This document shows, one piece after another, positions 47,173 through 61,968 of a stretch of 64,000 bases of DNA (position 1 is its first letter; each line of letters opens with the position of its first letter). The notes below the pieces were generated by a model, which was given only the letters and a program-made list of their open reading frames with translations, did not search any database and was not told the DNA's origin. The stretch is from Leuctra nigra (taxonomy: Eukaryota > Arthropoda > Insecta > Plecoptera > Leuctridae): positions 1,860,001 through 1,924,000 of the forward strand of contig OW203762.1 of NCBI GenBank assembly GCA_934045905.1, read 5' to 3'. Position numbers and translations under genes: made by a program.

Positions 47173-47647
47173 GTGCGGAAGACTCAGCTGACGGCAAGTT
47201 GTAGAGTTGTTTTTTCCACGATACAACATCGTGGAGTTCAGCACGTTGGAACATTCCATGTTTATTGATAGTTAGGGGAAGGAACGCAACGGTTATCAAC
47301 TTTGTGTCCCGCTCTTGGAAGATGCACAGTGTTCAAGCGACAGAATCTACTTCTTGTTGCAGTAAAACACTTTAACTGCATTGGAACTTCGGGGTATTAA
47401 AATATATACAGATTAAATATTCGAAAGGTCACAAAATGAGATTTCGTTCTGTTTACTAATTTAGGATTAGTTTTCAATACTTTACTAAATTTGAAACATT
47501 GATTAAAGGACTTATTGCCATGGCAACGACCAATGACCTGCTGGAAAGTATGTATTTATAGTCTAATGATCTCTGGCTCTGCAATCATAATAATAACATA
47601 ATAATGTAACACAAAGTGTATGACAATACCGACCATCTCGTATTGCA
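47173..47647. other. Unannotated intronic stretch
   Basis: No gene or repeat recognised. Confidence 0.4.
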
Positions 47648-48098
47648 AGACGTCATGACATGTTCTCCCCACAATGCACTGCTTCTGCATCGCGTCACGA
47701 CGGACATAACAATGACGTCATGACATGTTCTCCCCACAATGCACTGCTTCTGCATCGCGTCACGACGGACATAACAATGACGTCATGACATGTTTTTCCC
47801 TACAATGCACTGCTTCTGCACCGCGTCACGACGGACATAACAATGACGTCATGACATGTTCTCCCCACAATGCACTGCTTCTGCATCGCGTCACGACGGA
47901 CATAACAATGACGTCATGACATGTTCTCCCCACAATGCACTGCTTCTGCACCGCGTCACGACGGACATAACAATGACGTCATGACATGTTCTCCCCACAA
48001 TGCACTGCTTCTGCACCGCGTCACGACGGATATAACAATGACGTCATGACATGTTCTCCCCACAATGCACTGCTTCTGCACCGCGTCACGACGGATAT
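47648..48098. repeat. 65-bp tandem array, about 7 copies, most junctions with TGACGTCA
   Basis: The unit starts GACATGTTCTCCCCACAATG and ends ACATAACAATGACGTCAT. One unit is 66 bases (TGTTTTTCCCTAC). Six junctions contain TGACGTCA. CATCGCG/CACCGCG variants distinguish early and late copies. Confidence 0.95.
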
Positions 48099-48919
48099 AA
48101 AACCTGGACTCGTATTTATTGAATTGCGTGTCGACGTCCCCTCGCCGTCGCTTATTTACCGCAATCGCGTGCCGGGCGCCGCGACGCCTGGTGGGGCGAT
48201 ACGTCATGTGGCGGCGGTCACGTGATAGAGGCAAGATGCCGGGGAACGAAACATCAGACCTGTCCTTTTAAATATTTATTAAGATTTTTTTTTCTTATAA
48301 TTTCTCGTTCAACTCTATTACAACTTAAAAAGTATTGTTTTTTACCCCATGTCTTGGATTACATTTTAATAAAGTCAAATAATGATTATTTTTGAAAGCA
48401 ACTTTCCTTAAATATTTTCTTATTATTTTTTTAATGACAAATAATTCTCCCTTGAAATGTATGATTTTTGTTTCGATAAATCGCCAATAAGTGGTACAAT
48501 CTCTTCAATACTAAATGTGGACTTGTCATTATTGACGAGCACAATAGATAGAAAATGATCTACAGATTGCAACAAAACCAATATCTCCATAATTTCGTCT
48601 ATGTCACTTGGTGATTTATGATTATAAACGGCAGAAGAGTAATGAAGGAAATGTGTCTAAATCAATGCTTGGATGCGAAGTTCGAAGCTACATTGTGTTA
48701 AGATGGCATGGCGCTGACTCGGCTGGATAATAACATCAGCCGCTTTACATTCGAAGACTATAAAATCAAAATGAAAAGATAACCCTGGCAAGATGCCGTG
48801 TTCCATTGGCTGTAGCTTTCTGTTCGCGATAGAAAACTACGATATGACGAGGTTCATTGACCAATTTTCACGAGTCTCGTTGGTTTTACAGCCTCATGTT
48901 CTGTTTCATACGCTGGAAT
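48099..48919. other. Unannotated intronic stretch
   Basis: GC-richer just after the array (48110-48240), then AT-rich. No gene recognised. Confidence 0.4.
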
Positions 48920-49285
48920 AATAAGCTAGATATCCTGGTATAATAAGCAAGATATCCTGGAATAATAAGCTAGATATCCTGGTATAATAAGCAAGATATC
49001 CTGGAATAATAAGCAGGATATCCTGGTATAATAAGCAAGATATCCTGGAATAATGAGAATGATATCCTGGAATAATAAGAATGATATCCTGGAATAATTA
49101 GCAAATATCCTGTAATAATAAGCAAGATATCCTGGAATAATAAGAATGATATCCTGGAATAATAAGTTAGATATCCTGTAATAATAAGCAAGATATCCTG
49201 GAATAATAAGCAAGATATCCAGGAATTATAAGAATGATATCCTTGAAGGATTGGAATAATAAGCAAGAGGTTCTGGAATAATAAG
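48920..49285. repeat. 22-bp tandem array, about 16 copies
   Basis: AAGATATCCTGGAATAATAAGC and variants (GCTAG, GAATG, GTATAAT). More diverged than the longer arrays. Confidence 0.92.
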
Positions 49286-49472
49286 TAAGGAACAAGTTCG
49301 TTCTTCCCCTTGATTCATCATCATTCTCAGCAACGATTAGATACCTTATTAGACCATTATAATTAAGAATACAATATTTGAATGCACTAACTTCTTCAGG
49401 TTTCATTTTCAGATGAAGAGTAAATGATTTTTTTTTTTTTTTAATAATCCATGAAAGATAGTAATGCAAATA

Positions 49473-50266
49473 CCGGGTGGCGCAAAAAAAACGCACAATG
49501 GGCGAGACATCGTTGTGACGAAACTACTACTTACATCGGGCTGAAAATTTCACATAATATAAACAACATACTTGAAATGTGTGAAAGTTTCAAACACTTT
49601 AATTATGTAGAAATAAGTTACAATTCGAAATTGGTTGTGCTCAAATAGCCCGCGTATAGAAAACATCCATTGGTCGGCTGTTTCTTCCAAACTACTTACG
49701 ATATTAAGCTGAAACTTTTCAATTTTATACAAAATATATTTCTATCAATTATGTTAGAATAATTTCAATACATTTGGCTCAATGGAACGAAAGTTATGGT
49801 GTCTAGAAATTAAGCCTGAAAGCAGAGTAATTTCGAAGTGTTATTATTACACACGATAATTTCTAAAAGTGAAATTATCGCCCGTCAATTCTGATTTTAA
49901 GCTCAACTTCAAGGTATTATAACTTTCGTTCAATTTATTCAAATATATAGAAATTTTAACACCAATGATAGCAATTAATTTTGCATACAATTATAAATGT
50001 TCAGGTTGTTATAATGCTTTGTTTTGAATAAACAGCGTCCCAACCAATGCAGGTTTTCTGGACGCGCGCTATTTGAGCACCGTATAATCGATTTTTCGAC
50101 AACCAAATTCAAGCTGATGTAACTATTTTCCTACGAAAGTAATATTTTTGAAACTTTCACACATTAAACCTTATTATGTCGTTTATATTATGTGCAAGTT
50201 TCAGCCAGATGTATGTAATACTTTCGTCACAGCGATGGCCACAGTACGTTTTTTTGTGCCACCCGA
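49473..50266. mobile_element. Tc1/mariner-like non-autonomous element, 794 bp
   Basis: Ends CCGGGTGGCGCAAAAAAAAC and GTTTTTTTGTGCCACCCGA, with TA on each side (49471-49472 and 50267-50268). The inverted repeats extend imperfectly for about 140 bases (for example CACATAATATAAACAACATA versus its inverse near 50190, and GTGTGAAAGTTTCAAA near 49578 versus 50150). No transposase frame. Confidence 0.8.
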
Positions 50267-50381
50267 TATTTAACGATTGTCGTAAACATTGTATTTTTAT
50301 TTTAATGCATAATAAAAAGGTTGTGTAAAGTTCAAATTGACTTTATGAATCATATACGGGCCTTTGTTACTCCTAATAATA

Positions 50382-50629
<248 letters not shown>

Positions 50630-53040
50630 GCGTGGCAGAACAAACACCACTACTATCAATTGCGATGAGCAATATCTGTAATTGATTTCGCGTTGCTGTT
50701 CTCCATAAGATCAATAACTGGCAAGACGCTTGAGGGAAGATGTAGAGCATATTATACCCTCATCATGTGAGACATTATCCCTAACGCCGGTTTCATTGCT
50801 GTTGGTTGCCGCCCTGGAGGTACTCAGACGTCGCGCTAGGAATACGTAAGCAACCCCCACCCTCAGCCACGCGGGGACACAGAGGTAATTAAAAAGGTCT
50901 GTTCATAGATAGAAAAAATAATATGTAAAGCGCAATATAAGCTAGTTTTTATGCTCTTGTCCACGAATGATACTTAAATATGAATTAAGTAGCACTAAAA
51001 GCTTTGTGCGAAACGTGTTTCTACGTATTATATTACTGTATGAAGCTGGAATTATAATTATAGGGAAATCCTTTACCAAAGCTGGCTGCTCTCTACTAAA
51101 ATAATGTTATTATGTAACATGAAGAACACACGGGGGGAAAGAAGATGCCTACGACTATAGAGGTGTCTTCTGATTATTGAGCTTGTAAAGCATGCACTTT
51201 GTTTGTAGGAAATCTGATACACTTTATTGAAATAATGATTTAGATGGACTGTCAATGCAAAAGCAAGGGACTTTCAAAAGTATTTCACTCCAAACGATCT
51301 TGGAATATAAATGTGAGATGAGCTGTCCATTGTAATGCCAATGTTAGCGCTGTTAAAGCGTGTTTGACAATGTAGCCCGTGTCTTATGCTGCCATAATGA
51401 GTGGTTTGATGTTATTGGTATCACAGCCTTGTAGAGTCGAGTGTAATCGCTACAGACACGAGTGCATTAGTTCCACGCCCAGCCGCGCGCGCCTGCCTGT
51501 GCAGAGACATTATGGTCGAGTCGGCGCCGGTGTTTAAAACATGCAAATTACAGGAATATTGGGGGTTATGGTGTGTTTCAGCCCTTATGCCTCCCTCCTA
51601 GCGGGGAAAATACGCCCTTTAAAACCACTTCGGACGGGTTTACTTGAGTTTTATGCCTTAATAAGTATTTTCGGTCGTCGCCGATCTGAATCCCGGACTG
51701 AATTGCTGCGACTGTTGGGGATATTAAATGACAGGAGCAGTTGTAAACACTCTGTTGATTGAGCTCAAACATCGCACAGTTAGTCAACTCAGAGATAATG
51801 TTTGTAACGTCAAATCAAGAGTTTTTAAGAAGTGCACATCACAAGGTACAATTCAAATTGGGAGGTTTAAATCTGAGATTTCAGTTGCTCAACCTTTGGC
51901 TATTCTCGGTTATGAATCTGTTTTATTTTGCCTACCGAAATTTTAATTTTAATCACATTTTAAGATAAAGAAATATCAAATCTTGACCAAATCTAAAACC
52001 AAAACAAAGACAACAGATAATAAACAGCGGTACATAACTTGGTATCATTTACTCACATCTTAAAAAAAATCAAATATCAACAGAATAATTGAATAATTGA
52101 ATGCTAGTTATACTGTTAAGATTGAAATTTTTACAAATAAATTCTTGAAATTTGAGTTGTCCAATTTGAATTGCAAAGTGTGGTGGACTTGACAAAGATT
52201 AATCGAATCGACAATGACGTCAGTCTGTTAAATTGCAGTGGGAACAAAGTCTTAATCTTGGTAACACAATGTTGGACAACTTATAGAAAATGTATCATAT
52301 ATCTGAAATATAAGCAATTTTTACCGTTTCAATATCCTACGCCATTTGAATTTGAGTTCTATGAAAAGAATGTTTTAAATCTGTGTTGTGTTTGTCATAA
52401 ACTTCCCATCGCGTAATGAATTCTGTCTTAACACGAGTTCTTCGATCCAGTTTATTTGATTCGCTTTATCAAATCGTCTCCGTAAGAGTGAGTGAAATCG
52501 TTCTGACCAACAAATAACATCCATCTCTTAATAAAAAGTTTCACCATCAAGTTTCTTGGCCTGTTCCTCTCAACCAAACTCGATCTCAATTTTCTTTCGT
52601 TCTTTATCGACGCCATCTTTCCTCCATTCCTCCCCCTCCCCCTCCCCCTCCCCCTCCCCCGAGCACCCCATATAATAACCTTAATAGCACGGGTTTGGGA
52701 CGCATGCGCACGAGAAGCGCCAATCCCGGAGCGCCATTCTCAATGCCTTCATTATTGTGGTGATAAAAGAGAGTAGAAAAAGAGGTAAAGAAAGCTCAAC
52801 TCCATCCTTCTGATGTATTCTATATATAAGCACATGATGAGGAGAAAGCTTTATGATGAGACGAGGGGGGGGGGGGGGGGGGAGGGGGACTAAATTGAAT
52901 GTCGACACACAAAAAATCTATGAGAGGAAATGAAATGAAATGAAATGAAATGAAATCTTTATGATCAATGACCGCTTCTGAGATGGAAGAAAGATTGTCT
53001 TTTCTTCGGATATAAAACGAGTGAAGACAGACGACTTTCA
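50630..53040. other. Unannotated intronic stretch with low-complexity patches
   Basis: No gene recognised. Contains a (CCCCCT)n pyrimidine tract (52622-52662), an 18-base G run (52865-52882) and a (GAAAT)n run (52926-52956). Confidence 0.4.
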
Positions 53041-56000
53041 TGCGCCATGCAGCCTGACCGACTACTTAACATTGTAATAACATGCGCCATGCAGCCTGAC
53101 CGACTACTTAACATTGTAATAACATGCGCCATGCAGCCTTACCGACTACTTAACATTGTAATAACATGCGCCATGCAGCCTGACCGACTACTTAACATTG
53201 TAATAACATGCGCCATGCAGCCTGACCGACTACTTAACATTGTAATAACATGCGCCATGCAGCCTTACCGACTACTTAACATTGTAATAACATGCGCCAT
53301 GCAGCCTTACCGACTACTTAACATTGTAATAACATGCGCCATGCAGCCTTACCGACTACTTAACATTGTAATAACATGCGCCATGCAGCCTTACCGACTA
53401 CTTAACATTGTAATAACATGCGCCATGCAGCCTGACCGACTACTTAACATTGTAATAACATGCGCCATGCAGCCTGACCGACTACTTAACATTGTAATAA
53501 CATGCGCCATGCAGCCTGACCGACTACTTAACATTGTAATAACATGCGCCATGCAGCCTTACCGACTACTTAACATTGTAATAACATGCGCCATGCAGCC
53601 TTACCGACTACTTAACATTGTAATAACATGCGCCATGCAGCCTTACCGACTACTTAACATTGTAATAACATGCGCCATGCAGCCTGACCGACTACTTAAC
53701 ATTGTAATAACATGCGCCATGCAGCCTTACCGACTACTTAACATTGTAATAACATGCGCCATGCAGCCTTACCGACTACTTAACATTGTAATAACATGCG
53801 CCATGCAGCCTTACCGACTACTTAACATTGTAATAACATGCGCCATGCAGCCTTACCGACTACTTAACATTGTAATAACATGCGCCATGCAGCCTGACCG
53901 ACTACTTAACATTGTAATAACATGCGCCATGCAGCCTGACCGACTACTTAACATTGTAATAACATGCGCCATGCAGCCTGACCGACTACTTAACATTGTA
54001 ATAACATGCGCCATGCAGCCTTACCGACTACTTAACATTGTAATAACATGCGCCATGCAGCCTTACCGACTACTTAACATTGTAATAACATGCGCCATGC
54101 AGCCTGACCGACTACTTAACATTGTAATAACATGCGCCATGCAGCCTTACCGACTACTTAACATTGTAATAACATGCGCCATGCAGCCTTACCGACTACT
54201 TAACATTGTAATAACATGCGCCATGCAGCCTGACCGACTACTTAACATTGTAATAACATGCGCCATGCAGCCTTACCGACTACTTAACATTGTAATAACA
54301 TGCGCCATGCAGCCTTACCGACTACTTAACATTGTAATAACATGCGCCATGCAGCCTTACCGACTACTTAACATTGTAATAACATGCGCCATGCAGCCTT
54401 ACCGACTACTAAATATTGTAATAACATGCGCCATGCAGCCTGACCGACTACTTAACATTGTAATAACATGCGCCATGCAGCCTTACCGACTACTTAACAT
54501 TGTAATAACATGCGCCATGCAGCCTGACCGACTACTTAACATTGTAATAACATGCGCCATGCAGCCTGACCGACTACTTAACATTGTAATAACATGCGCC
54601 ATGCAGCCTGACCGACTACTTAACATTGTAATAACACGCGCCATGCAGCCTTACCGACTACTTAACATTGTAATAACATGCGCCATGCAGCCTTACCGAC
54701 TACTTAACATTGTAATAACATGCGCCATGCAGCCTGACCGACTACTTAACATTGTCATAACATGCGCCATGCAGCCTTACCGACTACTTAACATTGTAAT
54801 AACATGCGCCATGCAGCCTTACTGACTACTTAACTTTGTAATAACATGCGCCATGCAGCCTTACCGACTACTTAACATTGTAATAACATGCGCCATGCAG
54901 CCTTACCGACTACTTAACATTGTAATAACATGCGCCATGCAGCCTTACCGACTACTTAACATTGTAATAACATGCGCCATGCAGCCTTACCGACTACTTA
55001 ACATTGTAATAACATGCGCCATGCAGCCTGACCGACTACTTAACATTGTAATAACATGCGCCATGCAGCCTGACCGACTACTTAACATTGTAATAACATG
55101 CGCCATGCAGCCTTACCGACTACTTAACATTGTAATAACATGCGCCATGCAGCCTGACCGACTACTTAACATTGTAATAACATGCGCCATGCAGCCTTAC
55201 CGACTACTTAACATTGTAATAACATGCGCCATGCAGCCTGACCGACTACTTAACATTGTAATAACATGCGCCATGCAGCCTTACCGACTACTTAACATTG
55301 TAATAACATGCGCCATGCAGCCTTACCGACTACTTAACATTGTAATAACATGCGCCATGCAGCCTGACCGACTACTTAACATTGTAATAACATGCGCCAT
55401 GCAGCCTTACCGACTACTTAACATTGTAATAACATGCGCCATGCAGCCTGACCGACTACTTAACATTGTAATAACATGCGCCATGCAGCCTGACCGACTA
55501 CTTAACATTGTAATAACATGCGCCATGCAGCCTTACCGACTACTTAACATTGTAATAACATGCGCCATGCAGCCTTACCGACTACTTAACATTGTAATAA
55601 CATGCGCCATGCAGCCTGACCGACTACTTAACATTGTAATAACATGCGCCTTGCAGCCTTACCGACTACTTAACATTGTAATAACATGCGCCATGCAGCC
55701 TTACCGACTACTTAACATTGTAATAACATGCGCCATGCAGCCTGACCGACTACTTAACATTGTAATAACATGCGCCATGCAGCCTTACCGACTACTTAAC
55801 ATTGTAATAACATGCGCCATGCAGCCTGACCGACTACTTAACATTGTAATAACATGCGCCATGCAGCCTGACCGACTACTTAACATTGTAATAACATGCG
55901 CCATGCAGCCTTACCGACTACTTAACATTGTAATAACATGCGCCATGCAGCCTTACCGACTACTTAACATTGTAATAACATGCGCCATGCAGCCTGACCG

Positions 56001-59000
56001 ACTACTTAACATTGTAATAACATGCGCCATGCAGCCTTACCGACTACTTAACATTGTAATAACATGCGCCATGCAGCCTTACCGACTACTTAACATTGTA
56101 ATAACATGCGCCATGCAGCCTGACCGACTACTTAACATTGTAATAACATGCGCCATGCAGCCTTACCGACTACTTAACATTGTAATAACATGCGCCATGC
56201 AGCCTGACCGACTACTTAACATTGTAATAACATGCGCCATGCAGCCTTACCGACTACTTAACATTGTGATAACATGCGCCATGCAGCCTGACCGACTACT
56301 TAACATTGTAATAACATGCGCCCTGCAGCCTTACCGACTACTTAACATTGTAATAACATGCGCCATGCAGCCTTACCGACTACTTAACATTGTAATAACA
56401 TGTGCCATGCAGCCTTACCGACTACTTAACATTGTAATTACATGCGCCATGCAGCCTTACCGACTACTTAACATTGTAATAACATGCGCCATGCAGCCTT
56501 ACCGACTACTTAACATTGTAATAACATGCGCCATGCAGCCTAACCGACTACTTAACATTGTAATAACATGCGCCATGCAGCCTGACCGACTACTTAACAT
56601 TGTAATAACATGCGCCATGCAGCCTTACCGACTACTTAACATTGTAATAACATGCGCCATGCAGCCTTACCGACTACTTAACATTGTAATAACATGCGCC
56701 ATGCAGCCTGACCGACTACTTAACATTGTAATAACATGCGCCATGCAGCCTTACCGACTACTTAACATTGTAATAACATGCGCCATGCAGCCTGACCGAC
56801 TACTTAACATCGTAATAACATGCGCCATGCAGCCTTACCGACTACTTAACATTGTGATAACATGCGCCATGCAGCCTGACCGACTACTTAACATTGTAAT
56901 AACATGCGCCATGCAGCCTTACCGACTACTTAACATTGTAATAACATGCGCCATGCAGCCTTACCGACTACTTAACATTGTAATAACATGCGCCATGCAG
57001 CCTTACCGACTACTTAACATTGTAATTACATGCGCCATGCAGCCTAACCGACTTCTTAACATTGTAATAACATGCGCCATGCAGCCTTACCGACTACTTA
57101 ACATTGTAATTACATGCGCCATGCAGCCTGACCGACTACTTAACATTGTAATAACATGCGCCATGCAGCCTGACCGACTACTTAACATTGTAATAACATG
57201 CGCCATGCAGCCTGACCGACTACTTAACATTGTAATAACATGCGCCATGCAGCCTGACCGACTACTTAACATTGTAATAACATGCGCCATGCAGCCTGAC
57301 CGACTACTTAACATTGTAATAACATGCGCCATGCAGCCTGACCGACTACTTAACATTGTAATAACATGCGCCATGCAGCCTGACCGACTACTTAACATTG
57401 TAATAACATGCGCCATGCAGCCTAACCGACTACTTAACATTGTCATAACATGCGCCATGCAGCCTTACCGACTACTTAACATTGTGATAACATGCGCCAT
57501 GCAGCCTGACCGACTACTTAACATTGTAATAACATGCGCCATGCAGCCTTACCGACTACTTAACATTGTAATAACATGCGCCATGCAGCCTTACCGACTA
57601 CTTAACATTGTAATAACATGCGCCATGCAGCCTTACCGACTACTTAACATTGTAATAACATGCGCCATGCAGCCTGACCGACTACTTAACATTGTAATAA
57701 CATGCGCCATGCAGCCTTACCGACTACTTAACATTGTGATAACATGCGCCATGCAGCCTGACCGACTACTTAACATTGTAATAACATGCGCCATGCAGCC
57801 TTACCGACTACTTAACATTGTAATAACATGCGCCATGCAGCCTGACCGACTACTTAACATTGTAATAACATGCGCCATGCAGCCTTACCGACTACTTAAC
57901 ATTGTAATAACATGCGCCATGCAGCCTGACCGACTACTTAACATTGTAATAACATGCGCCATGCAGCCTTACCGACTACTTAACATTGTAATAACATGCG
58001 CCATGCAGCCTGACCGACTACTTAACATTGTAATAACATGCGCCATGCAGCCTTACCGACTACTTAACATTGTAATAACATGCGCCATGCAGCCTGACCG
58101 ACTACTTAACATTGTAATAACATGCGCCATGCAGCCTTACCGACTACTTAACATTGTAATAACATGCGCCATGCAGCCTGACCGACTACTTAACATTGTA
58201 ATAACATGCGCCATGCAGCCTTACCGACTACTTAACATTGTAATAACATGCGCCATGCAGCCTGACCGACTACTTAACATTGTAATAACATGCGCCATGC
58301 AGCCTTACCGACTACTTAACATTGTGATAACATGCGCCATGCAGCCTGACCGACTACTTAACATTGTAATAACATGCGCCATGCAGCCTTACCGACTACT
58401 TAACATTGTAATAACATGCGCCATGCAGCCTTACCGACTACTTAACATTGTAATAACATGCGCCATGCAGCCTTACCGACTACTTAACATTGTAATTACA
58501 TGCGCCATGCAGCCTTACCGACTACTTAACATTGTAATAACATGCGCCATGCAGCCTTACCGACTACTTAACATTGTAATAACATGCGCCATGCAGCCTT
58601 ACCGACTACTTAACATTGTAATAACATGCGCCATGCAGCCTGACCGACTACTTAACATTGTAATAACATGCGCCATGCAGCCTTACCGACTACTTAACAT
58701 TGTAATAACATGCGCCATGCAGCCTTACCGACTACTTAACATTGTAATAACATGCGCCATGCAGCCTGACCGACTACTTAACATTGTAATAACATGCGCC
58801 ATGCAGCCTTACCGACTACTTAACATTGTAATAACATGCGCCATGCAGCCTGACCGACTACTTAACATTGTAATAACATGCGCCATGCAGCCTTACCGAC
58901 TACTTAACATTGTGATAACATGCGCCATGCAGCCTGACCGACTACTTAACATTGTAATAACATGCGCCATGCAGCCTTACCGACTACTTAACATTGTAAT

Positions 59001-60590
59001 AACATGCGCCATGCAGCCTTACCGACTACTTAACATTGTAATAACATGCGCCATGCAGCCTTACCGACTACTTAACATTGTAATTACATGCGCCATGCAG
59101 CCTTACCGACTACTTAACATTGTAATAACATGCGCCATGCAGCCTTACCGACTACTTAACATTGTAATTACATGCGCCATGCAGCCTGACCGACTACTTA
59201 ACATTGTAATAACATGCGCCATGCAGCCTGACCGACTACTTAACATTGTAATAACATGCGCCATGCAGCCTGACCGACTACTTAACATTGTAATAACATG
59301 CGCCATGCAGCCTTACCGACTACTTAACATTGTAATTACATGCGCCATGCAGCCTGACCGACTACTTAACATTGTAATAACATGCGCCATGCAGCCTGAC
59401 CGACTACTTAACATTGTAATAACATGCGCCATGCAGCCTGACCGACTACCTAACATTGTAATAACATGCGCCATGCAGCCTGACCGACTACTTAACATTG
59501 TAATAACATGCGCCATGCAGCCTGACCGACTACTTAACATTGTAATAACATGCGCCATGCAGCCTTACCGACTACTTAACATTGTAGTAACATGCGCCAT
59601 GCAGCCTTACCGACTACTTAACATTGTGATAACATGCGCCATGCAGCCTGACCGACTACTTAACATTGTAATAACATGCGCCATGCAGCCTTACCGACTA
59701 CTTAACATTGTAATAACATGCGCCATGCAGCCTTACCGACTACTTAACATTGTAATAACATGCGCCATGCAGCCTTACCGACTACTTAACATTGTAATAA
59801 CATGCGCCATGCAGCCTGACCGACTACTTAACATTGTAATAACATGCGCCATGCAGCCTTACCGACTACTTAACATTGTGATAACATGCGCCATGCAGCC
59901 TGACCGACTACTTAACATTGTAATAACATGCGCCATGCAGCCTTACCGACTACTTAACATTGTAATAACATGCGCCATGCAGCCTGACCGACTACTTAAC
60001 ATTGTAATAACATGCGCCATGCAGCCTTACCGACTACTTAACATTGTAATAACATGCGCCATGCAGCCTGACCGACTACTTAACATTGTAATAACATGCG
60101 CCATGCAGCCTTACCGACTACTTAACATTGTAATAACATGCGCCATGCAGCCTGACCGACTACTTAACATTGTAATAACATGCGCCATGCAGCCTTACCG
60201 ACTACTTAACATTGTAATAACATGCGCCATGCAGCCTGACCGACTACTTAACATTGTAATAACATGCGCCATGCAGCCTTACCGACTACTTAACATTGTA
60301 ATAACATGCGCCATGCAGCCTGACCGACTACTTAACATTGTAATAACATGCGCCATGCAGCCTTACCGACTACTTAACATTGTAATAACATGCGCCATGC
60401 AGCCTGACCGACTACTTAACATTGTAATAACATGCGCCATGCAGCCTTACCGACTACTTAACATTGTAATAACATGCGCCATGCAGCCTGACCGACTACT
60501 TAACATTGTAATAACATGCGCCATGCAGCCTTACCGACTACTTCACATTGTAATAACATGCGCCATGCAGCCTTACAGACTACTTACTGC
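53041..60590. repeat. 42-bp satellite array, about 180 copies, with higher-order structure
   Basis: The unit starts GCGCCATGCAGCCTGACCGA and continues CTACTTAACATTGTAATAACAT. Two main variants, CCTGACCG and CCTTACCG, alternate strictly over long stretches, especially the last 20 units, giving an 84-bp dimer. The rarer ATTGTGATAAC variant recurs at 56266, 56854, 57484, 57736, 58324, 58912, 59626 and 59878. The repeated 588-base spacing (14 units) reveals a larger amplification unit. As 42 is divisible by 3, frames stay open for up to 1916 codons. A TGA near 54823 is the only break. No start context, splice signals or domain support a gene. Confidence 0.98.
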
Positions 60591-60750
60591 GCACTGCTTA
60601 TAGCATAGCAACTTGTCAGTTGTAGAAGATGCAAGTGAGGATAGAAGGAGATTTAGGGTGAAATTGTATGAATGATGTGTGTCAATGTACTTTCAATAAA
60701 GATTAAAAACATGTGTGTTGTAATTGCCTGTGTGTGTGTGTGTTTTTTTG
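60591..60750. other. Spacer with (TG)n run
   Basis: Short unique stretch with TGTGTGTGTGTG near 60728-60742. Confidence 0.5.
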
Positions 60751-61527
60751 CCTGCACTGCCCAGGTTAACCGCACAATAAAACGATATGAAATTTTGCAC
60801 ATATACTAACGTAATCTATGCGGTCCCTGGGATCGTTTTTGAAAGAGATCATGTAATTGGTTCAAATTTAAAAAACAAATATTTCGATTGGTTGGTTCGA
60901 TCAATTTGAAATTTTAATAAGTTATTACGACCAACATTGTCCCCAATCTTACAAAGTTTCAGCCAAATCCTCACATTAGTTAAAATTTAAAACCATATTT
61001 CTTGTGTTTTTGAAATTTAAACAAGAACCGTTTGACCGATCAACTTAAAACTTAGCATGGTCACTGGGACCAACATTATCTGTATTTTTGACAATTTTCA
61101 CACACATATAAATTTCTCGAAGATATGTGATCACGGCATACTTCGACTCTCAGTTCCAAGGTAGTTAGAGCAGAAACTTTCAAACGCATATGAAACTGAT
61201 AATGACCGTTCAACAGATCGATCAGATATTGTGTACACACACTAATATCATATGAGTGGTCCAAGGTCTATTTTTTGAAAGAGATCCTGTGATTTTAGAA
61301 AATTAACACGGAACCGTTCAATCATAAAGGTTCAATCGATCAACTTAAAACTTTGCATGGTTATTTGGACTAATATTATAGGAATGTTTTGAGATTTTTA
61401 TACAAGTCTGTGACGAAATTCTAGACTATTGGCTTTAAATGACATTTTCGATAGACAGAATTTCGGTTCGAGGTGTTGCGCGTATCCGTGCTCGCTCATC
61501 AACGCGTTACACAGAGCGTTTTCCTAG
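60751..61527 (+). mobile_element. Helitron-like family, copy C with the upstream 3' end
   Basis: Diverged from copies A and B but collinear from CCTGCACTGCCCAGGT through GACATTTTCGATAGACAGAA. It ends CGTGCTCGCTCATCAACGCG + TTACACAGAGCGTTTTCCTAG before T. This end corresponds to an internal position (about 9014) in copy A, which continues another 430 bases to a second end. Confidence 0.65.
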
Positions 61528-61968
61528 TTTGTAACTTGGCGTATCGACAGAAAAATCCCAAGTAAAGTACAGTTACAGATGGAAAGATGAAACATGTAAC
61601 AGTCGTTTTCAAGTAGCAATAGGGAATTATAGAACATATTAAAAATGATCTACTTAGCTCTCCCTTTTATAAAATTTTATATGCAGTTCGTAATTTGATA
61701 CAGAAATTCGAATATTCTATTGATTTGCTTTAAAAACTATCAATTTTAGAAATTTGAATTACCTATTTGAATCATAAAAATAAACAACTTTCGAAAAAAA
61801 TCACAGAAATTTCTGGAAAAATAGTGAAATTGAGAGTATACTCATTCATGACTTTAATTACGACAAAGTAATCATTAAAATGTACCAAAAGGAATGACCT
61901 TGAGGCAAATCCCAATGAAATCTCTCTCTCGCGCAGTGTCTAACAGTCTCTCTCTGTCTGACTTGCAG
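61528..61968. other. End of intron 1 with pyrimidine tract and acceptor
   Basis: AT-rich, then TCTCTCTCTC and CTCTCTCTGTCTGACTTGCAG, a strong 3' splice site for Nkx6 exon 2. Confidence 0.75.

Noticed and set aside
53047..60603. Giant open frames (592 and 1916 codons) of a 14-residue repeat in the 42-bp array
   Set aside because: The unit length is a multiple of 3 and the chosen frame lacks a stop, so openness is automatic. There is no unique N- or C-terminal domain, no signal peptide, no splice logic, and a TGA near 54823 interrupts it. It lies inside the Nkx6 intron.
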